A stretch of DNA of 64,000 bases from Sphingobacterium athyrii. GTDB lineage: Bacteria; Bacteroidota; Bacteroidia; Sphingobacteriales; Sphingobacteriaceae. The stretch covers positions 248,001 to 312,000 of the forward strand of contig NZ_QCXX01000003.1 in NCBI RefSeq assembly GCF_003071065.1, written 5' to 3'. Within the stretch, counting starts at the first letter, position 1; every line of letters begins with the position of its first letter. Below the pieces are notes generated by a model that saw nothing but the letters and a program-made list of their open reading frames with translations, was not told the origin of the DNA and did no database searches. This document shows positions 62,473 to 64,000 of this stretch, piece after piece. Both the position numbers and the translations under genes were made by a program.

Positions 62473-62602
62473 AATGTGATAGATTTATATGGTTGATTTG
62501 TGGATTATTTTTTATTAAATAAAGTAAAATAAATGAGCTATCAAAAAAATATACAGATGTGATACATAGACATCTATTTGAAAATGAACGTTGCGGAGTG
62601 GG
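62271..62602. repeat. Dispersed repeat B, copy 2
   Basis: Nearly identical to 46462-46798, with a 5-bp deletion and a few substitutions. It ends on the left at CTGCCGAAGA, where unrelated DNA begins, and on the right in the shared GGAGTnGG. The 260 bp after it, to the next gene, hold no convincing ORF. Confidence 0.85.
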
Positions 62603-62862
62603 CCAGGTGCTGATACATATTCGTAATTCTAAAATTTTTACATGAATTTAAAGCTTACTTGTAATTATAAGATCTATTTAATCCTTTTTAATGGCAACAA
62701 TACGGATGATTTCCAGCAGTATACTGACGGGCAGATTTACCTTCCGCGATCTGCTCATCTGAATCTCCAAGGTCAACTTTCACTTTTAGTTTTTTTACTA
62801 ATTATTTTAGCTTTTGTTGATTTGATGTTGTATATTTGATCGAAAACCAATTAATAAATATT

Positions 62863-63822
62863 ATGGCTAGATCAAAAAAACACTTGGGTAGATATGTAGA
62901 TCCACGTACCGATTTCGGTTGGAAATTTTACTTTGGTAGAGAGGACAACAAAATCTTACTAATTGAGTTTCTCAATAGTCTATTTCATGGAGAGAAGATA
63001 ATTTCGGATCTAAGATATAAACCTGTAGAACAAGATGGCGATTATGAGGAAATGCGTCGAGTTGTATTTGATTTACATTGTATCGGCAGCGATGGTGAGG
63101 TTTTCATCATTGAAATGCAGCAGCTCTTTCAAGAATTTTTTAAGGACCGCGCAGTGTATTATACCTCACGTCTCATCAATAAACAATTAGCACGAGGTAA
63201 GAAGGGGAGTGATTATTACCTGCCGGAGGTTTACTTTATCGGTATTTTGGAGTTTGACATGGACAGAAATGGAAGTTCTGAAATATCCCGTGTCACAGAG
63301 CGTCCTTATTTTTATGATGTGGCGCTCTGTGACAAATTGACCAAAGAAATATTCTATGATAAATTGGGGTATAAGATGATTTCGCTTCCCTTGTTTAATA
63401 AACAGCCAGAAGAATTAGAGACAGTTATGGATCAGTGGTTGTACTTACTTAAACACTTGAGTACCATGGATAGGTTGCCATCATTTTTGGATAAAAGAAT
63501 ATTTGGTCTTATCTTTGAGATAGGAGAGATAGGTAAATTAACGGAGGAGGAACTAATGTCATACGAAGCAAGTTTAAAACATAAGCGCGATGCCGAGAGT
63601 GTGTTCAATTCGGCCAAGAAATCCGGAGAAGCTTTAGGCCATGCTAAAGGTCTAGCGGAGGGTAAAGCGGAAGGTAAAGCGGAAGGTCTAGCAGAAGGTC
63701 TAGCGGAAGGGGAACGCAAAAAAGCTCTTGAGACTGCTAAAGCATTTAAGGAAATGGGATTACCTATAGCTGATATTGCTAAAGGCACAGGGCTTTCAGT
63801 CGAAGAGATCGAAAAACTCTAA
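62863..63822 (+). CDS. Rpn-family nuclease (PD-(D/E)XK nuclease-family transposase-like)
   Basis: 319 aa from ATG 62863; an upstream in-frame ATG (62836) is less likely. The N-terminal YVDPRTDFGWKFYFGREDNK is the family opening. The nuclease core has RRVVFDLHCIGSDGEVFIIE, followed by MQ (D...ExQ). Family members (RpnA-E) cut DNA and promote recombination and have also been linked to phage defence. The C-terminus has five GLAEG/GKAEG units before a short helix-turn-helix-like end (IADIAKGTGLSVEEIEKL). No partner gene is seen in the window. Confidence 0.85.
   Translation: MARSKKHLGRYVDPRTDFGWKFYFGREDNKILLIEFLNSLFHGEKIISDLRYKPVEQDGDYEEMRRVVFDLHCIGSDGEVFIIEMQQLFQEFFKDRAVYYTSRLINKQLARGKKGSDYYLPEVYFIGILEFDMDRNGSSEISRVTERPYFYDVALCDKLTKEIFYDKLGYKMISLPLFNKQPEELETVMDQWLYLLKHLSTMDRLPSFLDKRIFGLIFEIGEIGKLTEEELMSYEASLKHKRDAESVFNSAKKSGEALGHAKGLAEGKAEGKAEGLAEGLAEGERKKALETAKAFKEMGLPIADIAKGTGLSVEEIEKL
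63649..63708 (+). repeat. 12-bp tandem repeats encoding G-L/K-A-E
   Basis: Five in-frame 12-bp units (GGTCTAGCGGAG, GGTAAAGCGGAA twice, GGTCTAGCAGAA, GGTCTAGCGGAA) encode GLAE/GKAE blocks in the Rpn gene. Unit number could change by slippage without breaking the frame. Confidence 0.8.
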
Positions 63823-64000
63823 GTTTCACTATTGTTGGACTGTCCCACTAAGTGTATAAATAAATTACGGAGTTCAGCTATGTTCCTTATAATTGGACTC
63901 TGTTTCCATATAAGGTTAAGAACTGATTTAGGATAATATATTGGTATTAAACTGATAATTCCCTGTGATGAGTACACACGATACAAGTATTATCAACCAA

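Noticed and set aside
62642-62839. 65-codon rightward frame before the Rpn gene
   Set aside because: No ribosome-binding site, no family resemblance, and a chance-like hydrophobic end. Not supported as a gene.
63649-63708. Possible CRISPR-like or minisatellite array
   Set aside because: Units are 12 bp without spacers and keep the coding frame; they are protein-coding tandem repeats.
63432-63788. 118-codon leftward frame with a Ser-Ala-Arg-Pro repeat
   Set aside because: The repeat is only the antisense reading of the 12-bp tandem units in the Rpn gene.

Overview
The window looks like accessory-rich chromosome from a Bacteroidota bacterium, most likely Sphingobacterium or a close relative. 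The pointers are two FecI/FecR/SusC/SusD operons, TAnnTTTG-type -7 promoter boxes, many AraC and HxlR regulators, lipoprotein signal peptides ending in S-C, and AT-rich DNA. No rRNA, tRNA, CRISPR array or intact insertion sequence was seen.

Layout. (1) 1-7.7 kb: the start of a flavin oxidoreductase gene diverges from an SDR-TetR-TolC-MFP-RND efflux locus. Three copies of one 15-bp palindrome sit at its control points. (2) 7.8-11.6 kb: an AraC fragment, a broken PoNe-like nuclease toxin tail, its PoNi-like immunity gene, and several immunity-type orphans. (3) 11.7-13.4 kb: an envelope protein, a frameshifted Crp/Fnr gene and an epimerase scrap. (4) 13.5-23 kb: ECF sigma, FecR, STN-containing SusC, SusD and two thioredoxin-fold proteins. 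(5) 23.3-26.2 kb: a ligD remnant, MgtC, and an SDR/NTF2 pair diverging from HxlR. (6) 26.4-34 kb: ECF sigma, FecR, an STN-less SusC, SusD and a purple-acid-phosphatase-like enzyme, probably a phosphoester-scavenging locus. (7) 34.2-45.5 kb: SDR-AraC, a truncated VIT1 gene, an IS3-type end, a nucleotidyltransferase, AraC diverging from a flavin monooxygenase, Ada and an MFS pump. (8) 45.5-56.2 kb: a graveyard of immunity-type and toxin-related genes, many truncated, frameshifted or joined end to end, with a few intact genes (cupin, SMP-30, TonB, exonuclease III). (9) 56.3-64 kb: AraC, GNAT, MBL hydrolase, an SDR and DHFR-like reductase each next to an HxlR regulator, and an Rpn-type nuclease.

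How it fits together. The two Sus loci are self-regulated outer-membrane uptake systems. The TetR, AraC and HxlR genes each sit beside the small redox or efflux genes they probably control. The immunity-type genes lack cognate toxins in the window, as expected for remnants of past polymorphic toxin loci. Two shared repeats link distant parts of the window: an LRR-gene 3' end (11.1 and 50.3 kb) and a cupin gene (46.1, 62.3 and 34.8 kb). They show that the same material has been duplicated and broken. All function calls rest on reading motifs by eye; no database search was run.
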